In this document: piece after piece, positions 18,788 to 26,954 of the stretch
Layout of the letters: each line of letters opens with the position of its first letter
How positions within the stretch are numbered: the first letter of the stretch is position 1
Assembly (NCBI RefSeq): GCF_003387075.1
Contig: NZ_QUMQ01000001.1
Span: 8,742,001-8,806,000, forward strand
Direction: 5' to 3'
Length of the DNA stretch: 64,000 nucleotides
Source of the DNA: Asanoa ferruginea
GTDB lineage: Bacteria > Actinomycetota > Actinomycetes > Mycobacteriales > Micromonosporaceae
Translations under genes and position numbers: made by a program
The notes under the pieces: generated by a model
Told to the model about the DNA's origin: nothing
Databases searched by the model: none
What the model saw: only the letters and a program-made list of their open reading frames with translations

Positions 18788-19746
18788 CCGACGCCTCCCG
18801 CGACCAGGGTGAGTCGTGGTCGCTGCTGCTCCTGACCGTCGGTCAGGCCGTCGGTGACGACTGCCCATGGGTCGACGGGCTCCGCGGCATCGACCGCGGG
18901 CTCGTCGTTGGATCGCGGGTCGCCGCCCGCGGACCGGGACGGCTTCGACCGGCCTTCGCCGGCCGGAGTTGGCTGGGCGTCCTTTGCCCGGCCGGTGTCG
19001 GGTGTGGTGGCCGCCGAGGTAGCGGGGTCGGGGACCGGGTGTAGGGCGGGTAGGGCGATGGGCTCGAGAGGCGCGATCGCGACGGTGCCGGTCAGCGGGC
19101 GGAAGCCCGGCATCCAGACGGTGATCTCGCGGGGTTGGGTGGCCGCGCCGCGGCCCTGTGCGACGACGGTGACCTCGCGGCGGCGGAGGCGGCCACGGCC
19201 GTCGGACAGGCCCTCCCAGCGGCCGCGGGTGACGCGCAAGGTGAGGTCGGCGCCGTCCCAGTGGCCGTAAGGGACCAGGACACTGCCGCGTTGCCGGGCG
19301 CGGGCCGCCAGGCGGGCGGTGACCGGGCCGGAGATGGCGCCCGGGCCGGGGACCGCGAGGACCACGACGTCGACGCCGTCGATCAGGGCGGCGACCACCG
19401 TGGCCCACTCAGGGCCCGGGTTGGGCACCAGCGCCAAGCGGTCGAGGGCGACGCCGCCGTCGGCGGCCGCGACCGCGCCGAACGCGGGGACGCCGACCAC
19501 CGCGCACCAGGAGCCGGCCCGGGACGCCTCGGCGATGAGGGCGTAGACCAGAGAGGTGCCGCCGCTGGGTGACCGCGGCCCGGTGCCCACCGCCACGGTG
19601 CTGCCCCGGCGCAGGCCGCGGCCGGGCAGCAGGCCACGCAGCTCGGCCGGCACCGGCAGGGTGCGGTGGGCGTCGTCGGGAGCGGCGCTGGCCGGGCGGA
19701 CCAGACCTGACAGTGCTGCTGATCCCAGCGTCATCTGACCGGCCAT
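18784..19746 (-). CDS. ImuA-like mutasome accessory protein
   Basis: A 320-residue protein with RecA/ImuA-like architecture in the first 200 residues (PAELRGLLPGRGLRRGSTVAV, then alternating hydrophobic strands such as VDVVVLAVPGPGA). The P-loop position reads GTGPRSPSGGTSL and lacks the Walker lysine, so ATP hydrolysis is doubtful. The tail is Pro/Ala/Asp-rich and probably disordered. Its position directly before imuB and its stop-start overlap identify it as the actinobacterial ImuA-type partner of ImuB and DnaE2. GGGGGTGAG precedes the ATG. Confidence 0.82.
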   Translation of the reverse strand: MAGQMTLGSAALSGLVRPASAAPDDAHRTLPVPAELRGLLPGRGLRRGSTVAVGTGPRSPSGGTSLVYALIAEASRAGSWCAVVGVPAFGAVAAADGGVALDRLALVPNPGPEWATVVAALIDGVDVVVLAVPGPGAISGPVTARLAARARQRGSVLVPYGHWDGADLTLRVTRGRWEGLSDGRGRLRRREVTVVAQGRGAATQPREITVWMPGFRPLTGTVAIAPLEPIALPALHPVPDPATSAATTPDTGRAKDAQPTPAGEGRSKPSRSAGGDPRSNDEPAVDAAEPVDPWAVVTDGLTDGQEQQRPRLTLVAGGVG

Positions 19747-19826
19747 GCGCTCACCCCCGTCGTGCCTTCGTGCTGGTTGTGCTGGTTGCTGGTTGTGCTG
19801 CTTGCCGGCCGTGCGAGGTGGCGGTG

Positions 19827-20276
19827 TCAGGCGGCCAGACCGTCGAGCGACGGCTGGTGTGCGATGCCGAGCGCGACCTCGACCACGGCCACGAACTGCT
19901 CGGCGGCGCGGAGCAGGTCGTCGGCCTCGCGGGCGGTCACCACCCGGGGGATGCCCGCCTCGGCGGCGGCGCGCTTCGTGGCCCCGGCGGCGAAGTAGGT
20001 GGCCCACTCGTCGAGCTCGGGCGCCACCATCACCAGCAGTGCCCAGACGCTGGTGATCCGGTTGCGCCGGGTCGGCGAGGGACGGGCCCGGGCGGCGAGC
20101 ATCGCCGCCGCGGCGCGCAGGGCGGCGAGGTGGGCGGCGGCGTAGCGCAGGCCGTCGGGGCGGGTCTGTGCCGCCTCCGCGAGGCCGTGCCGGGCGATCG
20201 CGAGCAGCTGGGCCGGCGTGCGGTGCGGCAGCACGTGGGCCGGCACGGTCGGCGCCTGGGCCGGGCTGGTCGTCAT
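19827..20276 (-). CDS. SAV_6107-type HEPN domain protein, first gene of the SOS operon
   Basis: A 149-residue helical protein resembling the SAV_6107 HEPN family. It contains RYAAAH, an R-x4-H arrangement as in HEPN RNases, followed by an Ala-rich helix, a WALLVMVAPELDEWATYFAAGA segment and a C-terminal READDLLRAAEQFV helix. Whether it cuts RNA is not established. The ATG at 20276 has GGAGGAGA 11 nt upstream. The ImuA-like gene starts 80 nt downstream and a LexA box lies about 290 nt upstream, so it should be induced with the mutasome. Confidence 0.72.
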   Translation of the reverse strand: MTTSPAQAPTVPAHVLPHRTPAQLLAIARHGLAEAAQTRPDGLRYAAAHLAALRAAAAMLAARARPSPTRRNRITSVWALLVMVAPELDEWATYFAAGATKRAAAEAGIPRVVTAREADDLLRAAEQFVAVVEVALGIAHQPSLDGLAA

Positions 20277-20385
20277 GGAACTTCGTCTCCTCCGCGTATG
20301 CAAAGCCTGCGCACGGGCCCGGAGGACCCGCGGGACGTTGCCCGCCGCGGAGGAAGACGCAGCGGTGTTTCCGAGTTGCCGGTCG

Positions 20386-20533
20386 GGCGTGACGCTTCCC
20401 CACACCACACCCGACCGGCAAGGGTCGGCTGGTCCGTCGTCCGCCGCCCGGGGGTCGAGGGCGGCGGACGACGGTCCTGCCTGATGTGCGGCCCGCGAAG
20501 CCGCACCTCCCGGGAGCCACGCCGCGAATCGTG
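20386..20533 (-). promoter_or_regulatory. Structured leader: four consecutive stem-loops before the mutasome operon
   Basis: Reading the leader on the minus strand: CGGGAG..CTCCCG with an inner CGTGG/CCACG helix (20511-20533); GTGCGG-N9-CCGCAC (20486-20506); a perfect 16-bp stem CCGTCGTCCGCCGCCC with a 9-nt loop (20434-20474); and a perfect 12-bp stem TTGCCGGTCGGG with a 12-nt loop (20386-20421). None has a U-tract, so they are not classical terminators. They lie between the LexA box and the first ribosome binding site. A role in attenuation or translation control is inference. Confidence 0.7.
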
Positions 20534-20569
20534 GGTCTCCCGGATCGCCAGAACGAGTGTGCGAGCTAA

Positions 20570-20585
20570 TCGAACACGCGTTCTA
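20570..20585. promoter_or_regulatory. LexA (SOS) box
   Basis: TCGAACACGCGTTCTA matches the actinobacterial SOS-box consensus TCGAAC-N4-GTTCGA with one mismatch. It lies in the divergent region between the leftward HEPN/imuA/imuB/dnaE2 operon and the rightward ybaK-like gene. The content of the leftward operon makes it the likely target. Confidence 0.85.
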
Positions 20586-20746
20586 ACTACAAGAAGAGTA
20601 CACCTTGGGTCCGACAAAAAAGCAACGCGACGCGAGGTGACATCCGCTGATGTTTCGCGGGGGCCGGAAAACGGCTCCCACCAGCGTGAACACCCCGAGC
20701 AGAAACCCAGGCGCGCCCATCGGGCCCGGCGTGAGAACGTGTCCAG

Positions 20747-21238
20747 ATGCAACCGCACGCCAACGTCCGCGCCGTCCAGGACGCGCTCGACGCCGCCGGT
20801 GCCCGCGACGCCGCCGGCCAGCCCAGCCAGGTCCGCATCCTCGAAGACGCCGCACCCACCGCCGCCGCGGCCGCCGCCCAGGTCGGCGTCGAGGTCGGCG
20901 CGATCGCCAACTCACTGGTCTTCGACGCTGACGGCGCGCCGCTGCTGGTGCTCACCAGCGGCGCGCACCGGGTCGACACCGCCCGGGTCGCCAAGGAGCA
21001 CGGAATCGAGAAGGTCAAGCGGGCCTCGCCCGACTTCGTCCGGGCACACACCGGCCAGGTGATCGGCGGCGTCGCACCGATCCACCCCGGCCTGCCGGCC
21101 ATGCGCACGCTCGTCGACACCGCGCTCTTCGCCTTCGACGAGGTCTGGGCCGCCGGCGGCATCCCGCACGCGGTCTTCCCGATCACCCCGGCCGAACTCG
21201 AACGCCTCACCGGCGGCACGGTCACCGACGTCGCCTGA
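20747..21238 (+). CDS. YbaK/EbsC-family aminoacyl-tRNA deacylase
   Basis: A 163-residue protein of the YbaK/ProX editing-domain family, which hydrolyses mischarged aminoacyl-tRNAs such as Cys-tRNA(Pro) or Ala-tRNA(Pro). Hallmarks are IANSLVFDADGAPLLVLTSGAHRVD and TGQVIGGVAPIHPG, with a Lys (VAKEHGIEKVKRAS) between them. It stands alone as a free-standing trans-editing enzyme. A short hairpin follows the stop. Confidence 0.9.
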   Translation: MQPHANVRAVQDALDAAGARDAAGQPSQVRILEDAAPTAAAAAAQVGVEVGAIANSLVFDADGAPLLVLTSGAHRVDTARVAKEHGIEKVKRASPDFVRAHTGQVIGGVAPIHPGLPAMRTLVDTALFAFDEVWAAGGIPHAVFPITPAELERLTGGTVTDVA

Positions 21239-21240
21239 CC

Positions 21241-21260
21241 GGCCCGCTCAACGGCGGGCC
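21241..21260. terminator. Short GC hairpin after the YbaK gene
   Basis: GGCCCGC-TCAACG-GCGGGCC starts 2 nt after the stop codon. The stem is 7 bp and there is no T-tract, so termination is plausible but unproven. Confidence 0.5.
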
Positions 21261-21390
21261 GGGAACCGGCCGTCCAACGGCTCGCCCGAACGAGGCACCC
21301 AACGACCCGCTCGGCCGCCCGACGACGCGACCCGGTCGCTCGACAACCCGCCCGGCCGCTCCAAGACCCCCCGTCCGCTCCAAGACCCGC

Positions 21391-21560
21391 CCGAACCGGT
21401 CACCAACGATCCGTCCGAACCGGCCGCCCGAACCGGCCACCAACGACCCGCCCAAACCGGCCGCCCAACGACCACCCAAACCGGCTGCCCAACGACCCGC
21501 CCGAACCGGCCACCGATGGCCCGCCCGAACGGGCCGCCCGAACGGCCCGCCCGAACGGGC
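21391..21560. repeat. Intergenic degenerate tandem array, 24/13-nt spacing
   Basis: The core CCGAACCGG (variants CCAAACCGG, CCGAACGGG) occurs at 21391, 21415, 21428, 21452, 21476, 21501, 21525, 21538 and 21551, so spacings are 24-25 or 13 nt. Related GC-rich text extends left to about 21260. No convincing gene is present between 21239 and 21606; the array fills this gap just upstream of the carotenoid operon. Confidence 0.78.
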
Positions 21561-21606
21561 CGCCTGAACACCCGGGCCGAGCACGCTGGGTGGAGACTGG
21601 GACCCG

Positions 21607-22299
21607 ATGGACACGGTCGTTACCCTGCACGTCTGGCGGATGCCGAGGCGGGCCCTCCCGGAGGTGCTCGCCCGCATGGCCATCGACCGGCGCCGTCTCC
21701 GGCGGCACCCCGGCGTTCGGTTCGCCAAGCTTCTCGGCACGGGTACCGGCACCGGCTTCGGCCCGGGCGACGTCGACGCGACCCGCTGGGCGGCGCTGCT
21801 CGTGCACGACCGGGAAGCATCGGAACCGCCGGCCATCGCCGGCTGGACCAGGCGGAGCATCGGGTACGCCCGGATCGACCTCGCCCCGATCTCCAGCCGG
21901 GGCACCTGGAGTGGGCGGGAGCCGTTCGCGGGCACCGCCCGTACACCCGGAATGGTCCTCGCTCTGACCCGGGCCCGGCTCAAGCCGGCGCGGACCGCGA
22001 CCTTCTGGCGGGCCATCCCCCCGGTGGCGGCAGCCCTGAGAGACGCACCCGGCCTGCTCGCCCGGTTCGGCATCGGCGAGGCGCCGATCGGCTGGCAGGG
22101 CACCGTCACCGTGTGGCGAAACGCGGCAGATCTGGTGGCCTTCGCGTACCGTCGGCCCGAGCATCGCGCCGCCATCGCCCGGACGACTCAGGTTGGCTGG
22201 TATTCCGAGGAGCTTTTCGCCCGGTTCGCGGTGTGCGGCATCATGGGTGACCGCGAGGTGCTCGGCTGGGCAGAGATGACAAGGAGCGATCCGGCATGA
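21607..22299 (+). CDS. Spheroidene-monooxygenase (CrtA)-like protein
   Basis: A 230-residue protein with the CrtA family pattern: VRFAKLLGTGTG near residue 37, a DATRWAALLVHD strand, RTATFWRAIPPV, and a late block FAYRRPEHRAAIARTTQVGWYSEELFARF in which the conserved Trp-Tyr and Phe-Ala-Arg-Phe are kept. CrtA enzymes are haem monooxygenases that add keto groups to acyclic carotenoids. It opens a tightly packed operon whose later genes are carotenoid enzymes. Its last 4 nt overlap the start of the GNAT gene. The exact carotenoid substrate is inferred only from context. Confidence 0.8.
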   Translation: MDTVVTLHVWRMPRRALPEVLARMAIDRRRLRRHPGVRFAKLLGTGTGTGFGPGDVDATRWAALLVHDREASEPPAIAGWTRRSIGYARIDLAPISSRGTWSGREPFAGTARTPGMVLALTRARLKPARTATFWRAIPPVAAALRDAPGLLARFGIGEAPIGWQGTVTVWRNAADLVAFAYRRPEHRAAIARTTQVGWYSEELFARFAVCGIMGDREVLGWAEMTRSDPA

Positions 22300-22850
22300 G
22301 GCTGGTGCCGTGGAAGCCGGACGACCTGGCACGTCGGCTCGACGACGTGGTGGCCGTCTACGGCGAGGCGATGGGTTACCGGCCGGAGCTGATGGAGGCC
22401 CGGCGCGGCATCATCGCCACGCACGTGCGCCGGTCCGGGTTCCGTGCCGTCGCCACGCTGACCACCGAGGGTCAGCTCGCCGGTTTCGGCTACGGCTATG
22501 TCTCCGGCGCCGGGCAGTGGTGGCACGACCAGGTCCGGTCCGCGCTGAGCGAGGAGCATCGCAAGCGCTGGCTGACCGACTGCTTCGAGGTCGTCGAGTT
22601 GCACGTGCGCCCGGCCGCGCAGGGGCACGGGGTCGGCGCCCGCCAATTGCGCGCCCTGCTCGGGATGGCGCCGGGTGCGACCACCCTGCTGTCCACCCCG
22701 GAGGCCGACGAGCAGAAGTCGCGCGCCTGGCGGCTCTACCGCAGCTTCGGGTTCGTCGACGTGCTGCGCCACTTCCGCTTCCCCGGCGACGAGCGGGCCT
22801 TCGCGGTGCTCGGCCGCGACCTGCCGCTGGCCGCGCCGTCCGGGGAATGA
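22296..22850 (+). CDS. GNAT-family N-acetyltransferase embedded in the carotenoid operon
   Basis: A 184-residue GNAT protein. The acetyl-CoA motif A is VVELHVRPAAQGHGVGARQLRALL (Q/R-x-x-G-x-G/A at QGHGVG), and motif B includes SRAWRLYRSFGFVDV. Both ends overlap neighbours as ATGA, with CrtA-like upstream and CruF-like downstream, so translation is coupled to the carotenoid genes. An acyltransferase of this family is not a standard carotenoid enzyme; it may act on the sugar or another modification, or be a passenger. Confidence 0.85.
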   Translation: MRLVPWKPDDLARRLDDVVAVYGEAMGYRPELMEARRGIIATHVRRSGFRAVATLTTEGQLAGFGYGYVSGAGQWWHDQVRSALSEEHRKRWLTDCFEVVELHVRPAAQGHGVGARQLRALLGMAPGATTLLSTPEADEQKSRAWRLYRSFGFVDVLRHFRFPGDERAFAVLGRDLPLAAPSGE

Positions 22851-23593
22851 CCCGCGGGCTGCCCTGGCTCGGGCTGGGCCTGCTGATCCTGGCCCAGATC
22901 TGCTACCCGCTGACCGGCGGCGGCGCACGGGCGGCGCTCACCATCACCACGGTCGCGCTCGGTTACCTGCTGTCGGTCTCGCACGCCGCGCTCACCCGCG
23001 GCCCCCGCGTCGCCACCGCGTTGGTGCTGGTCACCACCGGCGGCGGGCTCCTGGTCGAAGCGGCGGGCGTGTCCAGCGGCTTCCCGTTCGGTGACTACGC
23101 GTATTCGGACGCCCTCGGCCCGAAGATCGCCGGTGTGCCCGTGGTGATCCCGCTCGCCTGGACCTGGATGGCCTGGCCGGCCTGGCTCGCGGCGGTCCGG
23201 CTGGTCCGCCACCCGGCCGCGCGAATCCTGGTCGCCGGCGTCGGCCTCGCCGCCTGGGACCTCTTCCTCGACCCGCAGATGGTCGCCGAGGGCTATTGGA
23301 CCTGGTCCGACCCGTCGCCGAGCCTGCCGGGGGTGCCTGACGTGCCGCTGGGCAACTACGCCGGCTGGCTGGTCGTCGCGGTCCTGATGATGGCGCTGTT
23401 CGCCGGGCTCGCCGGCCCGACCTCCCCCGGCCGCGACGCGCCGATGTATGCCCTCTATCTCTGGACCTACTACTCCAGCATCCTCGCGCACGCCGCGTTC
23501 CTGGGCCTGCCCGCGTCTGCGGGTTGGGGCGCGCTGGCCATGGGCCTGGTCGCAGTGCCATTGACTTTTCGGGTACGCGCATGGCCACGCTGA
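22847..23593 (+). CDS. CruF-like carotenoid 1',2'-hydratase (DUF422) membrane protein
   Basis: A 248-residue polytopic membrane protein with about seven hydrophobic segments and the CruF/DUF422 features FPFGDYAYSDALGPKIAGVPVVIPLAW and AAWDLFLDPQMVAEGYWTW. CruF-type proteins hydrate the end group of acyclic carotenoids, creating the 1'-hydroxyl that glycosyltransferases use. The ATG overlaps the GNAT stop. The end overlaps the glycosyltransferase start by 13 nt. Confidence 0.86.
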   Translation: MTRGLPWLGLGLLILAQICYPLTGGGARAALTITTVALGYLLSVSHAALTRGPRVATALVLVTTGGGLLVEAAGVSSGFPFGDYAYSDALGPKIAGVPVVIPLAWTWMAWPAWLAAVRLVRHPAARILVAGVGLAAWDLFLDPQMVAEGYWTWSDPSPSLPGVPDVPLGNYAGWLVVAVLMMALFAGLAGPTSPGRDAPMYALYLWTYYSSILAHAAFLGLPASAGWGALAMGLVAVPLTFRVRAWPR

Positions 23594-24702
23594 TCTGGCT
23601 GCCGGCGACGCTGGCCGGCCTGCTGACCCTGCACGCGCTCGTCAACGCCCGGCTCCTGCGCCGGCCGGTCGCGGCGTCGTTCACCGACCCGGTGGCCGTG
23701 CTGCTCCCGGTGCGCGACGAGGAGGCCCGGGTCGGTCCGTGCCTGCGGTCGCTGCTCGCACAGCGCGGCGTACCCGGACTGTCCATCCTGGTCCTCGACG
23801 ACGACTCGACCGACGGCACCGCAGACCTGGTGCGCGCGCTGGCCGGCGACGACCCGCGCGTGCGGCTGCTGACCGGTGCGCCGCTGCCGGCGGGTTGGCT
23901 CGGCAAGCCGCACGCCTGCCAGCAACTCGCGGACGCGACCGACGCCGACGTGCTCGTCTTCGTCGACGCCGACGTCGTGCTGGCACCGGACGCGGTCGCG
24001 GGTGCCGCCGCGCTGCTCCGGTCGTCGAAGGTCGGGCTGCTCAGCGCGTACCCCCGGATTGTCGTGGGGTCGTGGGGTGAGCGGCTGGTGCAGCCGCTGT
24101 TGCAGTGGTCGTGGCTGACGTTCCTGCCGCTGCGGGCGATGGAGCGCTCGGCGCGCCCGTCGTTGGCCGCGGCCGGTGGGCAGTTTCTGGTCGCGGACCG
24201 GTCGGCCTATCGGGCGGCAGGCGGGCATGCGGGGGTACGCGGCTCGGTGCTCGAGGACATCGCCCTGGCGCGCGCGGTGAAGCGGGCCGGCGGGCGGATC
24301 GCGCTGGCCGACGGATCGCGGATCGCGTCGTGCCGGATGTACGAGTCGTGGCACTCGCTCGTCGACGGGTATACGAAGTCGCTGTGGGCGTCCTTCGGGT
24401 CCCGGGTCGGTGCGGCGGCGGTGGTCCTGCTGTTGTGCCTGGTGTACGTCGTGCCCGTGCCGCTGTTCCTCGGTGGGGTCGTTGCCGGCTCGCCGCGCCT
24501 GGTGCTGGCCGGGCTGGTCGGCTACCTGCTCGGGGTGTTCGGCCGGGTGATCAGCGCGGCGGCGACCGGCGGGCGGCGGTGGCCCGACCCGCTGGGGCAG
24601 CCGGTGTCAGTGCTGTTGTTCGGGTGGCTGGTCGCGCGTTCCTACCGGCTCCGCCGGGCCGGGGTGCTGCGCTGGCGGGACCGGCCGGTGGTGCCGTGGT
24701 GA
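23581..24702 (+). CDS. Family 2 glycosyltransferase (CruC-like carotenoid glycosyltransferase)
   Basis: A 373-residue GT2 enzyme. An N-terminal hydrophobic segment is followed by the GT-A core: VLLPVRDEEARVGPCL, LDDDSTDGT, the metal-binding FVDADVV and a SVLEDIALARAVKRAGG acceptor block. Three or so C-terminal membrane segments follow. The similarity and position after a CruF-like gene suggest glycosylation of a hydroxylated carotenoid, as by CruC or CrtQ. The sugar donor is unknown. It starts inside the CruF-like gene and ends 15 nt before the CrtI-like start. Confidence 0.85.
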   Translation: MATLIWLPATLAGLLTLHALVNARLLRRPVAASFTDPVAVLLPVRDEEARVGPCLRSLLAQRGVPGLSILVLDDDSTDGTADLVRALAGDDPRVRLLTGAPLPAGWLGKPHACQQLADATDADVLVFVDADVVLAPDAVAGAAALLRSSKVGLLSAYPRIVVGSWGERLVQPLLQWSWLTFLPLRAMERSARPSLAAAGGQFLVADRSAYRAAGGHAGVRGSVLEDIALARAVKRAGGRIALADGSRIASCRMYESWHSLVDGYTKSLWASFGSRVGAAAVVLLLCLVYVVPVPLFLGGVVAGSPRLVLAGLVGYLLGVFGRVISAAATGGRRWPDPLGQPVSVLLFGWLVARSYRLRRAGVLRWRDRPVVPW

Positions 24703-24717
24703 CGGGTGGAGGCGGGC

Positions 24718-26190
24718 ATGGCTGAGGTCGTGGTGATCGGCGCGGGCGTGGGTGGGCTGGCCTGTGCGGCACGGCTCGCGGCGGGCGGGCATCGGGTCAC
24801 GGTGTACGAGCGGTCCACGGTGGTCGGTGGCAAGCTCGGGCGGCTCGTGGTGGAGCGGCCGGAGGGCACCTACCGGTTCGACACCGGGCCGAGCCTGCTG
24901 ACGTTGCCGCAGGTCTTCGACGAGCTGTTCGCCGACCTCGGCGGCGGCGCGCCGGAGCTGGTGCCGCTGGATCCGGTGGTGCGGCACGTGTTCCCGGACG
25001 GGACGGTGCTGGACTCGTCGGCTGATCCCGGGGTGTTTCTTGATCGGATCGACGCGGCTTTCGGGTCGGATGCGGCAGCTGACTGGGCGACGTTGTGGCG
25101 GCGGGCCGGTCGGGTCTGGACGGCGTCGTGGCGGGACATTCTGCGGCGGCCGCTCGACTCGCCGGCGGCGCTGGCCGGGCTGGCGTGGCGGTTCGGCGAC
25201 CTGGCTGCGGTGGCGCCCGGCATGTCGTTGCGCGGGCTGGGCCGGCGGCACCTGGGTGATCCGCGGCTGCGGATGCTGCTGGACCGCTACGCGACCTATA
25301 CGGGAGCGGACCCCCGGCGGGCGCCGGCCGCGCTGGTGGCGGTGCCGTACGCGGAGCTGTCCTTCGGTGGTTGGTATCTTCCCGGCGGCCTGGCGACGCT
25401 GGCCGACGCGCTGCTGTCGCGGTGCGAGGCGCTGGGCGTTTCCGTGCGGACCGGGGCGGCGGTGACCCGGATCTCGGCCGCCGGCGGGCGGGTCAACGGG
25501 GTGCGGGTGGGTTCGGCGTTCGTGCCCGCCGACGTGGTGGTGTCCAATGTGGATGCGCTGACGTTGTATCGCGACCTGTTGCCGGCGCCGCGACGGCTCG
25601 GGCGGCTGGCCGACCGCAGCCTCGCGGGGTTCGTCGTGCTGTTGGGGTTGCGAGGGCGGACGCCCGGGCTGGCCCACCACACGGTTCTCTTTCCCACTGA
25701 CTATGACGCGGAGTTCGACGCGATCTTCGGCGCGCCGGCCCGGCCCGCCGCGGATCCGACCGTGTTCGTGACCGTGGCTGACGATCCGCTGGTCCGGCCG
25801 GAGGGGCACGAGGCGTGGTTCGTGCTGGTCAACGCGCCGCGACACGGGATCGGTCCGGGGGCCGTTGACTGGGACCGGCCGGGGTTGGCCGATGCCTATG
25901 CAGATCGGGTGCTGTCGGTGCTCGCGGCGCGGGGGTTTGACGTTCGCGATCGGGTGCTGTTTCGGGAGGTGCTGACGCCGGCTTCGCTGGAACGCAGCGC
26001 GGGGGCGCCGGGTGGGGCGATCTACGGGACGGCCGGCGGGTTGTTGCGGCCGGCTAACCGTGGGCCGGTGCGGGGGCTGTTTCTGGTCGGTGGGTCCGCG
26101 CATCCGGGTGGCGGGCTGCCGATGGTAGCCCTCTCAGCCAAGATCGTCGCCGAGTCCGTCGGGCCGGCGCGCCAGGTCGGGACCCGTTAG
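24718..26190 (+). CDS. CrtI/CrtD-family carotenoid desaturase (FAD-dependent)
   Basis: A 490-residue phytoene-desaturase-type oxidoreductase. The N-terminal dinucleotide fold is VVVIGAGVGGLACAARLAAG, the family YRFDTGPSLLTLPQVFDELF follows near residue 50, and the C-terminal FAD motif is GLFLVGGSAHPGGGLPMVALSAKIVAE. Which desaturation it performs (CrtI, CrtD or a C-3',4' desaturase) cannot be told. GGTGGAGG precedes the ATG at 24718. It is the last gene of the operon, and no phytoene synthase is in the window. Confidence 0.9.
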   Translation: MAEVVVIGAGVGGLACAARLAAGGHRVTVYERSTVVGGKLGRLVVERPEGTYRFDTGPSLLTLPQVFDELFADLGGGAPELVPLDPVVRHVFPDGTVLDSSADPGVFLDRIDAAFGSDAAADWATLWRRAGRVWTASWRDILRRPLDSPAALAGLAWRFGDLAAVAPGMSLRGLGRRHLGDPRLRMLLDRYATYTGADPRRAPAALVAVPYAELSFGGWYLPGGLATLADALLSRCEALGVSVRTGAAVTRISAAGGRVNGVRVGSAFVPADVVVSNVDALTLYRDLLPAPRRLGRLADRSLAGFVVLLGLRGRTPGLAHHTVLFPTDYDAEFDAIFGAPARPAADPTVFVTVADDPLVRPEGHEAWFVLVNAPRHGIGPGAVDWDRPGLADAYADRVLSVLAARGFDVRDRVLFREVLTPASLERSAGAPGGAIYGTAGGLLRPANRGPVRGLFLVGGSAHPGGGLPMVALSAKIVAESVGPARQVGTR

Positions 26191-26230
26191 GGCCGGCACC
26201 GCGAGGCGCAGCGCCGCGAGGCCCAGCACC

Positions 26231-26275
26231 GTGCGGGCCAACGCCGTGCGGGCCAACGCCGTGCGGGCCAACGCC
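26231..26275. repeat. 15-nt tandem repeat between crtI-like and grpB-like genes
   Basis: GTGCGGGCCAACGCC is repeated three times head to tail, starting at 26231, 26246 and 26261. The flanks also share GGGCCGGCACC and the 11-mer ACCCGTTAGGG, which spans the crtI-like stop and recurs near 26335. Confidence 0.8.
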
Positions 26276-26350
26276 AGGGCCGGCACCGCGCAGGACTGCG
26301 ACCGCGCACGGCCGCCACCGCGCAGGGCCGGCACCCGTTAGGGTCGCGGG

Positions 26351-26941
26351 ATGCGTTTGCCGCCGTTGCCTGAGCCGTCGCCGCCGGTTACCGAGGAGTG
26401 GCTGCGCGAGCGGCACGTGGACGACAACGTGACCAGATTGCCCGGGCCCATCGAGATCGTGCCCTACGACCCCGCCTGGCCGACGCTGTATGAGAAGCAC
26501 GCCGCCACCATCCGCTCAGCACTCGGCCCAGCGGCGCTGGCTATCGAGCACGTCGGGTCGACGTCGGTGCCCGGTCTGGCGGCCAAGGCGCGTCTGGACA
26601 TCGACGTGATCGTCGCCGACCCGCGCGACGAGCCCGCCTACCTACCGGCGCTGGAGTCGGCCGGCTACGTGCTGCGGGTGCGCGAACCGGACTGGTATGA
26701 CCACCGCTGCCTGCACGGCTTCTCCCCCATGGCGAACGTGCACGTCTTCGGCCCCGACTGCGACGAACACCTCCGCCACCTGATCTTCCGGGACTGGCTC
26801 CGGGCCCACCCGGAAGACCGCGACCGCTACGCGGCCGAGAAACGCCGCATCGCCGCCGCGAATCTGACCTACATGGCCGAATACGCGGCCCTGAAGTCCA
26901 CCGTCATCATCGACGTCCTGCACCGCGCCGGGCTGCGCTAG
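26351..26941 (+). CDS. GrpB family protein (UPF0157 nucleotidyltransferase-like)
   Basis: A 196-residue GrpB-domain protein. The family block PYDPAWPTLYEKHAATIRSALG is followed by AIEHVGSTSVPGLAAKARLDIDVIV, which has the GS and D-x-D arrangement of the nucleotidyltransferase fold. NVHVFGPDCDEHLRHLIFRDWLRAHP comes later. The function of the family is not established. It stands alone and converges on the CDP-alcohol transferase gene with 13 nt between the stops. Confidence 0.9.
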   Translation: MRLPPLPEPSPPVTEEWLRERHVDDNVTRLPGPIEIVPYDPAWPTLYEKHAATIRSALGPAALAIEHVGSTSVPGLAAKARLDIDVIVADPRDEPAYLPALESAGYVLRVREPDWYDHRCLHGFSPMANVHVFGPDCDEHLRHLIFRDWLRAHPEDRDRYAAEKRRIAAANLTYMAEYAALKSTVIIDVLHRAGLR

Positions 26942-26954
26942 AGGCGCGCACGCG

